Source: Akkermansiaceae bacterium (lineage in GTDB: Bacteria; Verrucomicrobiota; Verrucomicrobiia; Verrucomicrobiales; Akkermansiaceae). From it: a DNA stretch of 64,000 nt. The notes under the pieces were generated by a model that was not told the DNA's origin, did no database searches, and was given only the letters and a program-made list of their open reading frames with translations. How positions within the stretch are numbered: the first letter of the stretch is position 1; each line of letters opens with the position of its first letter. Shown here one piece after another: positions 51,203 to 59,794 of the stretch. Location: NCBI GenBank assembly GCA_015061985.1, contig SUVN01000001.1:62001-126000 (forward strand). Direction: 5' to 3'. Both the position numbers and the translations under genes were made by a program.

Positions 51203-52843
51203 ATGCTGAAGCGAAGCTACAGAACCCAGGAGAGTCTGGTGCGCTATTGGGCGCAGCAGGCCGTGGCTCTGTGCGATGATATTGATGATGCCACACTTCA
51301 GGAACCGGCACAGCCGGTGCTGCAGAATATCCGACTCCTCAATACTCCCCGTCGGATAATCGTTATCGGCGGTTCGCGCTGCGGCAAATCTTCTCTGCTG
51401 GGGCATATGGCCGAAAGCGCGGTTCCCGCCGCCGCTGAGTGGGAGGGGAATTACGTGCGCTGGCGCTTCCGCTGTGAAGACGGCGACGCAACGGCTTCCC
51501 GCTTCCTGCCCATCGATTCTCTGGATGGACTGGAACTGGTGGATACCGTAGATTGTACCGCCGCTCCCGTTCAGGACGAATTGCGTGAGCTGATTTCCGG
51601 CGCGGATGTGGTGATAGCTGTCATGGATGCCCGCGCGCCCGCGCAATCGCCGGCCTGGGAGCTGCTGGCTTCTCTCGCAGAGACGGAGTATGCCGCCTGC
51701 ATGATAGCGCTCACGCATACCGATACCATGCCGGCGGCTGAAGCGTTGGAGCTGAACGACACCATGCGTCAGATATGCCGTGAGCGCCTGTCTCGCGCCA
51801 TTCCCGTGTATCAGGTGTGTCCCACCTCTGCGCAGGGGGTGGAGGTGTTTACCCGCCGTGTGCAGGATGCATTGGGCAGCCAGCGCGGTGTCCGTACGGC
51901 CATTCGCTCTGTGGTGAATGCAGCCGTGGATTTGATGTATAAGCAGGGCAGTGTGCTCAAGGTGCGCGGCGATGTGGCGCGGACGGACAGCGGTTTCCTC
52001 GCCGGAATTGAGCAGGAGATAGACAACTTCCTGGCGCACCAGATGCTGGGTGTGCCCGCCTGTGCTACCAATTATGCGGATGCCGTTCGTCGTGCCCGTA
52101 TGCCCTTGCTGCGCCGCCTGCGTCGTCGCTTCGGGTATTTCCTGTCGCCGGTCACGCTGTTGCGGCTGGAGTATATGGGGGCAGGGGCAGAGGAATACTT
52201 CTGTGCTGCCATCCGTGATGATGTGTTGGATTTGCAGCAGGAGTCAGACCGTCAGTTCATCCATGCCTGTTCCTTGCACTGGAAACACGTGCGCCCACGC
52301 ATGAAACAGACCTTGGAGTGCGAAATCGGCGATTTCCCGGAGCAGGACATTGCCGCTGATCTGGAGCAGCTCCGCTCCGGCCTGGCACATGACCTGCGCG
52401 AGCCTTTCAAGCGGCAGCAGGTGCGCTCCTCCCTCGGCAAATTCTTCAAGAGCCAGGCCGGATGGATGCAGGCATTCATCGTCATTTGCTGTTTCCTGTT
52501 GATGGTGGCAGGGCTTCTCGGCTTTATCGGTCAGGATGTTCTCGCCATCGGGACCGTTGGGGTGGCGGGCTGCGTCTGGCTGCTGGGTTCCGTGGCTCAC
52601 CTGATTACCGCCCGTGGTATACGACCGCTCGTCAATCGGGCAGAGGGCATCATCTTTGACAACCTCAAGAACAGGGTTCAGGAGCTGGTGAAAGGGGTGG
52701 TCGTTTCCCGTGTGTCGGCCTACCGCCGCCTGTATACTGCCCCCCGCCGCAAGGTGGCGGAGCACGAGGCAACGCTGCAACCCCTCATGGAGCGTCACAG
52801 CGAGGTCTATCGCCAGCTGCGTGCTGCATCACCCCATCTGTAA
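51203..52843 (+). CDS. Dynamin-like/Era-like GTPase with membrane hairpin
   Basis: A 546-aa protein. The G domain has an intact P-loop, IVIGGSRCGKSSLLG (~residues 51-65), a G3 region reading VDTVD rather than DxxG, and a G4 region THTD in place of N/TKxD. A long helical middle part and two adjacent hydrophobic segments (~420-465, including AFIVICCFLLMVAGLLGFIG) resemble the membrane-inserting paddle of bacterial dynamin-like proteins. Membrane remodelling or ring assembly is plausible, but the G motifs deviate and nucleotide specificity is uncertain. It is followed by rarA after 15 bp. Confidence 0.72.
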   Translation: MLKRSYRTQESLVRYWAQQAVALCDDIDDATLQEPAQPVLQNIRLLNTPRRIIVIGGSRCGKSSLLGHMAESAVPAAAEWEGNYVRWRFRCEDGDATASRFLPIDSLDGLELVDTVDCTAAPVQDELRELISGADVVIAVMDARAPAQSPAWELLASLAETEYAACMIALTHTDTMPAAEALELNDTMRQICRERLSRAIPVYQVCPTSAQGVEVFTRRVQDALGSQRGVRTAIRSVVNAAVDLMYKQGSVLKVRGDVARTDSGFLAGIEQEIDNFLAHQMLGVPACATNYADAVRRARMPLLRRLRRRFGYFLSPVTLLRLEYMGAGAEEYFCAAIRDDVLDLQQESDRQFIHACSLHWKHVRPRMKQTLECEIGDFPEQDIAADLEQLRSGLAHDLREPFKRQQVRSSLGKFFKSQAGWMQAFIVICCFLLMVAGLLGFIGQDVLAIGTVGVAGCVWLLGSVAHLITARGIRPLVNRAEGIIFDNLKNRVQELVKGVVVSRVSAYRRLYTAPRRKVAEHEATLQPLMERHSEVYRQLRAASPHL

Positions 52844-52858
52844 GCTTCCGATACAGCC

Positions 52859-54226
52859 ATGCAAGCCGACCTCTTCACGCCCCATGGTTCATTCCGCGAC
52901 CCGCAGCCGGAGTCTCAGAAAGGCAGCATGCCTCTGGCCGCCCGCATGCGTCCGGAATCGCTGGAGGAGGTGGTGGGGCAGCAGCACCTGCTGGCTCCCG
53001 GCAAATTACTGCGCCGCGCCATTGAAACAGACCGTTTCTCCTCCCTCATCTTCTACGGGCCCCCCGGAGTCGGTAAGACCACGCTGGCCTACGTGATTGC
53101 CCGCTCCACGAGCTCTTTCTTCGTGATGCTCAACGGCGTGGAATCCAACGTGAGCGAAATCCGCGACAAGATTGCAGAAGCACGCACGCGCATGGCGCTG
53201 CACGGGCAGAAGACCATCCTCTTTGTAGATGAGCTGCACCGCTTCAACAAGGCGCAGCAGGATGTCCTCCTGCCGCATCTGGAGCGTGGTACGGTACGCT
53301 TCATCGGTGCCACCACGGAGAACCCCTACTTTGCCATCAACTCCGCCATGCTTTCCCGCTCCCAGATTTTTCCGTTGGAGCAAGTGCCGGACACGGATAT
53401 CGAAGCTCTTTTGAAGAGGGCTCTGCGGGATGAGGAAAAGGGATTGGGGCAAACCCCGACCGACGTGACGGACGAAGCCCTGTCGCATCTGGCACTCAAA
53501 GCCGATGGCGATGTGCGTAAGGCTCTCACCGCGCTGGAGGTTGCTGTCCTGTCCACCCCGGCGGCGGCTGACGGGGTGGTACATGTCGATTTGGCGGTGG
53601 CAGAGGAGTCCATCCAGAAAAAAGCCGTTAAGTATGACCGTGCGGGTGATGGGCACTACGACACCATTTCCGCATTCATCAAATCCATGCGCGGCAGCGA
53701 CCCGGATGCCGCCCTGTACTGGTTGGCTTACATGCTCAATGCCGGGGAGGATATACGCTTCATTGCTCGCCGACTCGTCATCTGTGCCAGTGAGGATGTA
53801 GGACTGGCCGATTCCAACGCCTTGCGCGTGGCGCTCGCCGCCGCACGTGCAGCAGAGATGGTCGGCATGCCGGAGGCACGCATCCCCCTGGCTCATGCCA
53901 CCGTCTACATCGCCACCGCGCCCAAGAGCAACTCTGCCTACAAGGCCCTGGACGCAGCGCTGAAAGATGTTCGCGAGGGGAAGACGCTGGCTGTGCCTGA
54001 CCATCTGGCGACTCCCACCCGCAAAAAACTGGCTCGGCTGCGCGGCGTTTCAGAGGAAGCAACGCAGTACAAGTACGCCCACGATTACGGAGATGACCAT
54101 TTCGTGCCGCAGGCCTATCTGCCGGAGGGCAGGGTGTATTACCATCCCACCACCAACGGCATGGAACTGCGGATTTCCGAGCGTATGGAATACCTGCGGC
54201 AGCGTCAGCAGCAGGGGCAGGAGTGA
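52859..54226 (+). CDS. rarA: Replication-associated recombination protein A (AAA+ ATPase)
   Basis: A 455-aa AAA+ ATPase acting at stalled replication forks, related to clamp-loader subunits. Marks: AARMRPESLEEVVGQQHLL, Walker A FYGPPGVGKTTLA, Walker B ILFVDELHRFNKAQQD, sensor 1 FIGATTENPYF, then SGLA-like sensor 2 region and the tetramerisation domain with SAFIKSMRGSDPDAALYWL. Length and pattern are typical of RarA/MgsA. Confidence 0.95.
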   Translation: MQADLFTPHGSFRDPQPESQKGSMPLAARMRPESLEEVVGQQHLLAPGKLLRRAIETDRFSSLIFYGPPGVGKTTLAYVIARSTSSFFVMLNGVESNVSEIRDKIAEARTRMALHGQKTILFVDELHRFNKAQQDVLLPHLERGTVRFIGATTENPYFAINSAMLSRSQIFPLEQVPDTDIEALLKRALRDEEKGLGQTPTDVTDEALSHLALKADGDVRKALTALEVAVLSTPAAADGVVHVDLAVAEESIQKKAVKYDRAGDGHYDTISAFIKSMRGSDPDAALYWLAYMLNAGEDIRFIARRLVICASEDVGLADSNALRVALAAARAAEMVGMPEARIPLAHATVYIATAPKSNSAYKALDAALKDVREGKTLAVPDHLATPTRKKLARLRGVSEEATQYKYAHDYGDDHFVPQAYLPEGRVYYHPTTNGMELRISERMEYLRQRQQQGQE

Positions 54227-54230
54227 GATG

Positions 54231-55436
54231 CTACCCATCCGTTGGCTTGATACCGTGCCGCTGATAGAGCGATTCCATCTGTCCGCGAAGCCAACGCGTG
54301 AATGCTGCCTTGTCCGCATCTATATCAGCGCTTGACGACCACGGCAAGGGATATTCCGGTGAAATCGCGCCATGTTGTATCAGTAGCTCGGCCAGCTCCA
54401 ATTGCTTCATCGTGTGTTGTTCGTACTCGTTCTCATACGTCAGACTGAGGCTTTTGAGAAGTATCTGCAAGGGTGTTTGCTGAAACCGCTCCAATGTAGT
54501 GGCAGAGGGAATGAGATTCGGCTCGGCTCTGGCTTTCAGCAAGCGTCGTACATGTTCCGTCGTTTTCAGCGGAAATTCCATGACCGCGACCTGAAGAACG
54601 GTAGACATGCCCCGTGACTCATTCAAATCGATTTTCCCCTCATCCAGCAGGCGGAAAAAGATATCTTTGTGCAGGTACAACTGTGAAGCCGGGTTGACCG
54701 GTGAACCCTCACTTGTGTAGAAGAACTCCGTTTTGACGAATTCCCGTTCCAACGCCCATTCCAAGGCATCAGCCGCACCGGGTAGGCTGCAAATCGCCAG
54801 CATGATGCCCGGTGCCCGGTGCATGCCTTCTCCCGGTTGCTGTACTAACCAATCCGCCAGTTCGCAGAGCTCCTCCTTTTTGTATTTTCCGCTTCTCAAT
54901 ACATGCATCAACAGCGAGGAATTCAAATCCCTCGGCTTCTCCAAATTGGACTCTCGGTTGAGCTGTGCTCCGTGTCGCACCATAGCTTTGATGATTTCGG
55001 GCTCCCCGCAGTATGCCATCTCAATGACGAGAGTATGCCATTCCTCGTTTTCCTTGTCATTTCTCTGGTCGGCATTTCCGCTGACCGCCGCCTTGTAGAG
55101 CAAGTCCCGCCATTCGGCGCAGTCTCTGCGCAGCCCCAGCTCCACTTCCAGCCAATCGAGGGAGAAATGGCTCAGTTCTTTCCCACAGAAAAAAGGGAAG
55201 ACAGACCTCATCCGCTCTCTCATTTTCTGCCTGTTTTCATGGAGCAGATATTGCTCTGCCTTTTGCAACGCCACGCGCTCCTCCGCTGTCCATGACGCAT
55301 GAAAATCCCCGTCTCCCAGTCGAGTCAGCGGAGTACCATACAAATAAAAAGCCAGACCACCCGTTGCCAACAGCAGCAACACGAGCAGACAGATAATGAC
55401 ACAGAGCAGTCGTTTTACCCATTTATTTCTGAGCAT
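54231..55436 (-). CDS. Membrane-anchored ankyrin-repeat-like protein
   Basis: A 401-aa protein. One N-terminal membrane segment (VIICLLVLLLLATGGLAFYLYG), then a helical periplasmic domain with degenerate ankyrin-like repeats, for example EIIKAMVRHGAQLN, EHVRRLLKARAEPN and ELAELLIQHGAIS. Function is unknown; ankyrin arrays usually bind proteins. The start is set at the Met 12 codons after the frame's first Met because the promoter at 55443-55472 overlaps the longer reading. It converges on rarA with 4 bp between stops. Confidence 0.76.
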   Translation of the reverse strand: MLRNKWVKRLLCVIICLLVLLLLATGGLAFYLYGTPLTRLGDGDFHASWTAEERVALQKAEQYLLHENRQKMRERMRSVFPFFCGKELSHFSLDWLEVELGLRRDCAEWRDLLYKAAVSGNADQRNDKENEEWHTLVIEMAYCGEPEIIKAMVRHGAQLNRESNLEKPRDLNSSLLMHVLRSGKYKKEELCELADWLVQQPGEGMHRAPGIMLAICSLPGAADALEWALEREFVKTEFFYTSEGSPVNPASQLYLHKDIFFRLLDEGKIDLNESRGMSTVLQVAVMEFPLKTTEHVRRLLKARAEPNLIPSATTLERFQQTPLQILLKSLSLTYENEYEQHTMKQLELAELLIQHGAISPEYPLPWSSSADIDADKAAFTRWLRGQMESLYQRHGIKPTDG

Positions 55437-55442
55437 ACACGC

Positions 55443-55472
55443 ATTATGCCGCAACAGGCAGAGACGTGTCAA
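55443..55472 (-). promoter_or_regulatory. Promoter of the ankyrin-like gene
   Basis: On the minus strand TTGACA (55467-55472), an 18-bp spacer and CATAAT (55443-55448), only 6 nt before the ATG at 55436. Confidence 0.65.
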
Positions 55473-55482
55473 TCTTTTTGTC

Positions 55483-55511
55483 TTGCCAAGCAGGGGATAA
55501 GGTGGTAGGAT
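55483..55511 (+). promoter_or_regulatory. tRNA-Arg promoter
   Basis: TTGCCA (55483-55488), a 17-bp spacer and TAGGAT (55506-55511), 13 nt before the tRNA. Confidence 0.55.
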
Positions 55512-55524
55512 GTCCGCGCATCCT

Positions 55525-55598
55525 GCTCCGGTAGCTCAGTTGGATAGAGCACGAGCCTTCTAAGCTTGGGGTCCCGCGTTCGAGCCGCGGCCGGAGCG
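55525..55598 (+). tRNA. tRNA-Arg (anticodon TCT)
   Basis: A full cloverleaf: acceptor GCTCCGG/CCGGAGC, D-stem GCTC/GAGC, anticodon stem CGAGC/GCTTG with loop CTTCTAA, T-stem CCGCG/CGCGG with loop TTCGAGC, discriminator G. CCA is not encoded. Confidence 0.96.
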
Positions 55599-55607
55599 GT
55601 TCATTTC

Positions 55608-55643
55608 GCCACCCGATTCCTTTCTGAATTCGGGTGGCTTTTT
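55608..55643 (+). terminator. Terminator after tRNA-Arg
   Basis: GCCACCCGA / TCGGGTGGC, a 9-bp stem, followed by five T. Confidence 0.85.
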
Positions 55644-55716
55644 GCTTCGATTTAGTACAGAAAGTGAGCAATTTTGAGGCGATGCCACCAAAAAATGAAA
55701 AAAATAAAAATAAAGC

Positions 55717-55745
55717 TTGCAATTTGGTAGCGATTAGCGTATATT
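55717..55745 (+). promoter_or_regulatory. tRNA-Ser promoter
   Basis: TTGCAA (55717-55722), a 17-bp spacer and TATATT (55740-55745). Confidence 0.6.
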
Positions 55746-55782
55746 TCCTGCGCACCGCTGAGAGCTTCCGGCAATATGCAAA

Positions 55783-55870
55783 GGGCAGGTGTCTGAGTGG
55801 TCGAAAGAGCACGATTGGAAATCGTGTGTACGGCAAAACCGTACCGAGGGTTCGAATCCCTCCCTGTCCG
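55783..55870 (+). tRNA. tRNA-Ser (anticodon GGA)
   Basis: A class II tRNA with long variable arm. Acceptor GGGCAGG/CCTGTCC (one G-U), anticodon stem CACGA/TCGTG with loop TTGGAAA, variable-arm stem TACGG/CCGTA, T-arm GAGGG-TTCGAAT-CCCTC, discriminator G. CCA is not encoded. Confidence 0.96.
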
Positions 55871-55873
55871 CTA

Positions 55874-55908
55874 AAAAATCCCGCAAGTCAAGCACTTGCG
55901 GGATTTTT
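55874..55908. terminator. Terminator after tRNA-Ser
   Basis: AAAAATCCCGCAAGT pairs over 15 bp with ACTTGCGGGATTTTT, loop CAAGC. The A and T flanks make it usable on both strands. Confidence 0.9.
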
Positions 55909-56056
55909 GTATTTCGAGCATAAGGGGACTGGATGACAGGGAAACTGCAACTACATATTCAGACTGAACAAAAAGCGGATAGAGAACGCTGACGAACAGG
56001 AAGAGGGATTCGTGAATTCCTTATTACCCGATTTGAAACAGATAAAAAAAAGAAAA

Positions 56057-57049
56057 TCAATCCCGAGGGTCAACGACTTCTTTCAGGCGTTCCATCTGTT
56101 TGCGCATGGTTTCCAATACGGGGTGTGTCAAGAGACGCCCGAAGTGGGTCACAGGCTCCGGAATGGCCGGAACACAAATGCGCAGCGGATGCGGTATGCG
56201 CTCCACAGTGGCGCTTTCACCCGGAAGAATGGTTCCGGCGTAGTCACCGTCCAGCTGGTAATCGAGTGTTGCTTCTGCGGTGATGGTGCAGGAGGGGAAC
56301 TGGCGCAGCTGCGTGAAATCAGTTGTGTTGCGGTCGGTGGCTCCACGCATCAGCATGTAGGAGATGACCTCGAAGAGAATGCCTGTGCTTTCCAGCTGAA
56401 TGATAGCCGCATCCAGCAGTCCGTCGTTGTAGCGGGCGTTGGCGAAAAGATGCCCCTCACCTCCGTAGCGCTTACCGTTGCCCAGAATGACCTGTGTGCC
56501 GCAGACTTGCTCGCCATCAGGCAGGGTAACGGTGATGATGGGGTGGTGCTCCACCGCCACCTGCATGCCGGTAATCACGTGGGAGGCTGCGCCCAGATGT
56601 TTCTTCATGCGCGGGGTGATGCGGCGGATGATACTGGCATCCGGGCCGAATCCGGCCAGTTGCAGAAATGGTCTCCCGTTGACGGTGAAAATGTCCACCT
56701 CCTGACGCACGTCACCCTGCATGGCGGTTAGCGCCGTATCGAACCGGCGGGAACCAATACCCAGTTCACGGGAAAAAACATTCATTGTTCCGCAGGGCAG
56801 GATACCCAGCGCGGCTTCGGTGCCAATGATGCCTTGCGCGGCACACATCAGCGTGCCGTCACCTCCGGCAGCTGCGACGATGGGTTCGCCGCGCTCTGCC
56901 AGTTCGCGAGCTTTTTCCGTCAAATCCTCCGCACTTCGGGTGGAGATGAGCCGGAAATCCGCGCGGTGCGTGTCCAGCCACGCCTTGAGCCCGGAGCGGA
57001 AGAGGCTTCCGGCCTTCGGGTTAATCAGTAATGGAATGGGGGTAGTCAT
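56057..57049 (-). CDS. Diacylglycerol/lipid kinase family protein
   Basis: A 330-aa DAGK catalytic-domain lipid kinase. Marks: LLINPKAGS at the N-terminus, the nucleotide-binding AAAGGDGTLMCAA, and ILPCGTMNVFSRELGI. The C-terminal beta-sandwich includes GNGKRYGGEGHLFANARYND and LDYQLDGDYAG. Likely phosphorylates diacylglycerol or a related lipid to feed phospholipid synthesis. Its start overlaps the cdsA stop by 4 bp, which supports phosphatidate as the shared intermediate. Confidence 0.9.
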   Translation of the reverse strand: MTTPIPLLINPKAGSLFRSGLKAWLDTHRADFRLISTRSAEDLTEKARELAERGEPIVAAAGGDGTLMCAAQGIIGTEAALGILPCGTMNVFSRELGIGSRRFDTALTAMQGDVRQEVDIFTVNGRPFLQLAGFGPDASIIRRITPRMKKHLGAASHVITGMQVAVEHHPIITVTLPDGEQVCGTQVILGNGKRYGGEGHLFANARYNDGLLDAAIIQLESTGILFEVISYMLMRGATDRNTTDFTQLRQFPSCTITAEATLDYQLDGDYAGTILPGESATVERIPHPLRICVPAIPEPVTHFGRLLTHPVLETMRKQMERLKEVVDPRD

Positions 57050-57951
57050 AAGAAAGCATTACCCAGAATCCCCAGTACCGTGATGATGGAAACCGTAAAG
57101 GCCGGGGAATCAATCAGGTCAAAAATGCCGCCGATGCCGGGCAGCAGAGAGCCGCTGTCTTTCACGGCAAGACCGCGCTTGATGAGCGAGCCTGCCAAAT
57201 CTCCGGCAACTGCCAGGAAGAAGAGCGGAAGCGCCACGGCAACATAACAACCGATTTCGGCCGCCGTGGTGACGGTTTTATCCAGCAGGACGGGGATGAG
57301 CAGAGCCCCGCACACCAGCGTGATGATGATGGAGCCGATGATGCCCTCCCATGTCTTCTTGGGAGAAACCACCGGGCTGAATCTGCGGGTGATGAACTTG
57401 CCGCCCATCAGTACGCCGCTCACGTATGCCCAGATATCGCTCATTTTCGTGAAGAGGATGAGCCAGAGCAACAGATTGACGGAATCCCGGTCATTGATGT
57501 ACCAGAGGGCAAAGGAGAACAACCAGACGGGGTAGATGAATGCCAGCACGGTGCGGCAGACGGAGGAGAGTGCCTGCTCGGCAAGTTTGCCGCGATAATC
57601 CATGCTGAACAGTTCGCAGATGAATGCCGTGACGGCAAAAAGCACCAATCCGAAGAGCGGCACGGCGATGAAAGTCAGCTCCGGCTGAAGCATTCCGGGA
57701 ACCTCAGCATCGAAACGCACGGCTGCCAGCTGCAACCATGGGTAGACTACACCGCCGATGAGAACGAGCCAACGATTGGTGGCAGTTCCCTTGAGCATAT
57801 TAAACCATTCCCATGTGGTGAGATTACAGAGCAGGCATATCAGGATGCCGTAAGCAATGGGCGTATTCAGACAGAGCGCCCCACCGAGGATGGCGAGCAG
57901 AATAATGGTGCTGAATCCGCGTTCCAGAAAGGTTTTGAGTTTAGGTGTCAT
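57046..57951 (-). CDS. cdsA: Phosphatidate cytidylyltransferase
   Basis: A 301-aa polytopic inner-membrane enzyme making CDP-diacylglycerol. About eight helices; the catalytic signature near the C-terminus reads SLIKRGLAVKDSG then LLPGIGGIFDLIDS, compared with the canonical PGHGGxxDRxDS: His is Ile and Arg is Leu. KMSDIWAYVSG and SPKKTWEGIIGS upstream are standard. The start is the ATG at 57951, giving a leader of about 40 nt from the promoter at 57998-58026. Confidence 0.93.
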   Translation of the reverse strand: MTPKLKTFLERGFSTIILLAILGGALCLNTPIAYGILICLLCNLTTWEWFNMLKGTATNRWLVLIGGVVYPWLQLAAVRFDAEVPGMLQPELTFIAVPLFGLVLFAVTAFICELFSMDYRGKLAEQALSSVCRTVLAFIYPVWLFSFALWYINDRDSVNLLLWLILFTKMSDIWAYVSGVLMGGKFITRRFSPVVSPKKTWEGIIGSIIITLVCGALLIPVLLDKTVTTAAEIGCYVAVALPLFFLAVAGDLAGSLIKRGLAVKDSGSLLPGIGGIFDLIDSPAFTVSIITVLGILGNAFL

Positions 57952-57997
57952 GAGTCTGCTATGAAAATGGCGAGTGAATGTCGACAATCCGCGCTTG

Positions 57998-58026
57998 AGT
58001 TTAGTTTCTTATGACGATTTTGTCAA
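57998..58026 (-). promoter_or_regulatory. Promoter of the cdsA/lipid-kinase operon
   Basis: On the minus strand TTGACA (58021-58026), a 17-bp spacer and TAAACT (57998-58003). Confidence 0.6.
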
Positions 58027-58101
58027 TGTTTTAATGGCAGTTTCGTCGATGAATCGGTTTTTTTGAGATAAAATAAATATTATCCTGTCACAAAAACCCC
58101 C

Positions 58102-58129
58102 TTGACTATCTCCCGATATGTTGTATTCT
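58102..58129 (+). promoter_or_regulatory. Promoter of the Gfo/Idh/MocA gene
   Basis: TTGACT (58102-58107), a 16-bp spacer and TATTCT (58124-58129), with the ATG at 58137, 7 nt later. Confidence 0.65.
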
Positions 58130-58136
58130 GAACCGC

Positions 58137-59450
58137 ATGAAGCGAAAGAGCATTGCCGGCATCGGTTGCGGGTCCCGCACCCGCACATACATGAAACTCG
58201 CCATGGAATACCCGGAGCGTTTCCGCATTGTGGCGGCCGCAGACCCGGTGAGGGTGCGTGCGGAGCAGGTGAGGGATTTTGCGCCCGAATCCGAGCGGGA
58301 CGCTGTGAAGATTTTTGCCAATGCGGATGAGTTCCTCTCCCAGCCGAAGATGGCGGATATGGTTATCATCGGTACTCAGGATGATTATCATTTCGAGCCT
58401 TGCAAACGCGCTCTGGAGCTGGGGTACGACGTTCTGCTGGAGAAGCCCATTTCCCAGACGCTGCGCGAGGTGCTGGAGCTGCGTGACCTGGCGGCAAAAC
58501 TGGGACGCCGCGTGGCTATCTGTCACGTGCTGCGCTATACCCCTTTCTACAATGCCATCCGTAAGGTCATCCGCAGCGGTGAACTTGGCAAAATCATGAC
58601 CTTTAACGCCAATGAAGGCGTGGGAGCCTGGCATTTTGGCCATTCTTTCGTGCGTGGACATTGGGGCAACAGCGTCAAATCCACCCCCATGATTGTGGCG
58701 AAATGCTGCCATGACATGGATATCCTGCACTGGCTCATGGAGCAGCCCTGCGAACAGGTTTCCAGCTTCGGAGAACTGTCGTTCTTCCGCAAGGAAACGC
58801 TGACCGAGCCCCGCCCCCTCCGCTGCACGGACTGGACCACCCCCATCGGCGAAGACCCGTGGGATGCCCGCAAATACATTACCGATGATTCCTGCCGCCG
58901 CTGGCTGCGTATGGTGATGGATGGTGCAGAAACGGCCACACCGGAAGAGATTACCGAATGGCTTCGCACGTCCCCCTGGGGACGGGATGCTTTCCAGTGC
59001 GACGATAATGACCAGCCTGACCATCAGGTGGCTATCATGAACTTCAAGGGCGGTATCACAGGCACGTTCACCATGACGGCCTTCGAGGAAGGCCGCCACA
59101 TCGAAATCTACGGCACGAAGGCCAAACTGCGTGCCGGTGCTTTCTACAAGGAAAACGGCCCGGGCGAAATCACCATTACGGAGCATTTCAGCAAGAAGGT
59201 GCGTCAGGTGGAAATCGAGACCCCCGATGGCGGTTATGCCGGGCACGGCGGCGGTGACTGGGGACTGGTGAATCACCTCTACGATGACATGTTCGTGGTG
59301 GGTGATACGTCCCTCATGACCACGCCCATCGAGGCATCGGCTCATTCCCATGTCATCGCCTTTGCTGTGGAGCATGCCCGCCGCAGCGGCCAGGTGGTGG
59401 ATATTCAGGAGTTCGAGCGCAAGGTTCTTTCCGGCGAGCTGAATTATTGA
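58137..59450 (+). CDS. Gfo/Idh/MocA-family oxidoreductase
   Basis: A 437-aa NAD(P)-dependent sugar or inositol oxidoreductase. The Rossmann start IAGIGCGSRTRTYMKLAMEY has a GxGxxx variant; AAADPVRVRAEQV follows. The conserved EKPIS lysine motif is in LLEKPISQTLREV, and the substrate His region is AKCCHDMDILHWL. The C-terminal beta domain includes GGITGTFTMTAFEEGRHIEI. The GCGSR nucleotide loop is also seen in GH109-type glycosidases of this superfamily, so an NAD-dependent glycosidase is an alternative. No signal peptide. Confidence 0.9.
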   Translation: MKRKSIAGIGCGSRTRTYMKLAMEYPERFRIVAAADPVRVRAEQVRDFAPESERDAVKIFANADEFLSQPKMADMVIIGTQDDYHFEPCKRALELGYDVLLEKPISQTLREVLELRDLAAKLGRRVAICHVLRYTPFYNAIRKVIRSGELGKIMTFNANEGVGAWHFGHSFVRGHWGNSVKSTPMIVAKCCHDMDILHWLMEQPCEQVSSFGELSFFRKETLTEPRPLRCTDWTTPIGEDPWDARKYITDDSCRRWLRMVMDGAETATPEEITEWLRTSPWGRDAFQCDDNDQPDHQVAIMNFKGGITGTFTMTAFEEGRHIEIYGTKAKLRAGAFYKENGPGEITITEHFSKKVRQVEIETPDGGYAGHGGGDWGLVNHLYDDMFVVGDTSLMTTPIEASAHSHVIAFAVEHARRSGQVVDIQEFERKVLSGELNY

Positions 59451-59487
59451 TGGAATATTGGCTCGGTAAAAGGGAAATTCTAAGGAA

Positions 59488-59611
59488 GTACAAAGTCAAA
59501 CGGACGATGGACAAGGTGCAGAATTCCGCTCGCTTTGCAACCAACTTTTTATTCTACTGCGAGCCGGAGAATCGCCTGACTTCTTTGTACATCGTACTTC
59601 GTTCCTTGTAC
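59488..59611. repeat. Imperfect inverted-repeat element, 29-bp arms
   Basis: The left arm (59488-59516) and the reverse complement of the right arm (59583-59611) match at 20 of 29 positions, both starting GTACAA and sharing ACGATG and ACAA. The central 66 bp have no coding signal. This may be a small non-autonomous palindromic element. The rest of the 344-bp gap holds only the terminator and the next promoter. Confidence 0.35.
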
Positions 59612-59664
59612 ATTAAAGTTCCATCCGGCGATTTATCAGAAGTTACCTGATGCTTTTATGAAGC

Positions 59665-59723
59665 AAAACGGGTGTATTCGGTTCGTTCGGCATCTGCCGG
59701 GCTGCGGGATACACCCGTTTTTT
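59665..59723 (+). terminator. Long-armed terminator
   Basis: AAAACGGGTGTAT (59665-59677) pairs over 13 bp with ATACACCCGTTTT (59709-59721), ending in a T-run. The 31-nt loop contains a further small hairpin (CGGCA/TGCCG). Confidence 0.75.
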
Positions 59724-59756
59724 CTGACATCCGGCGGGTGATGTCCGATTGGGGGC

Positions 59757-59786
59757 TTGCTCCACCCGCCTTCTGAGGCGTAGAAT
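59757..59786 (+). promoter_or_regulatory. Promoter of the M50 protease gene
   Basis: TTGCTC (59757-59762), an 18-bp spacer and TAGAAT (59781-59786), 8 nt before ATG 59795. Confidence 0.5.
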
Positions 59787-59794
59787 ACGGGGCA

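Noticed and set aside
55444..55836. 130-codon minus-strand frame across the tRNA genes
   Set aside because: It runs antisense through tRNA-Arg, its terminator and part of tRNA-Ser.
59447..59650. 67-codon frame after the oxidoreductase
   Set aside because: Overlaps the inverted-repeat element and has no initiation signal or family pattern.
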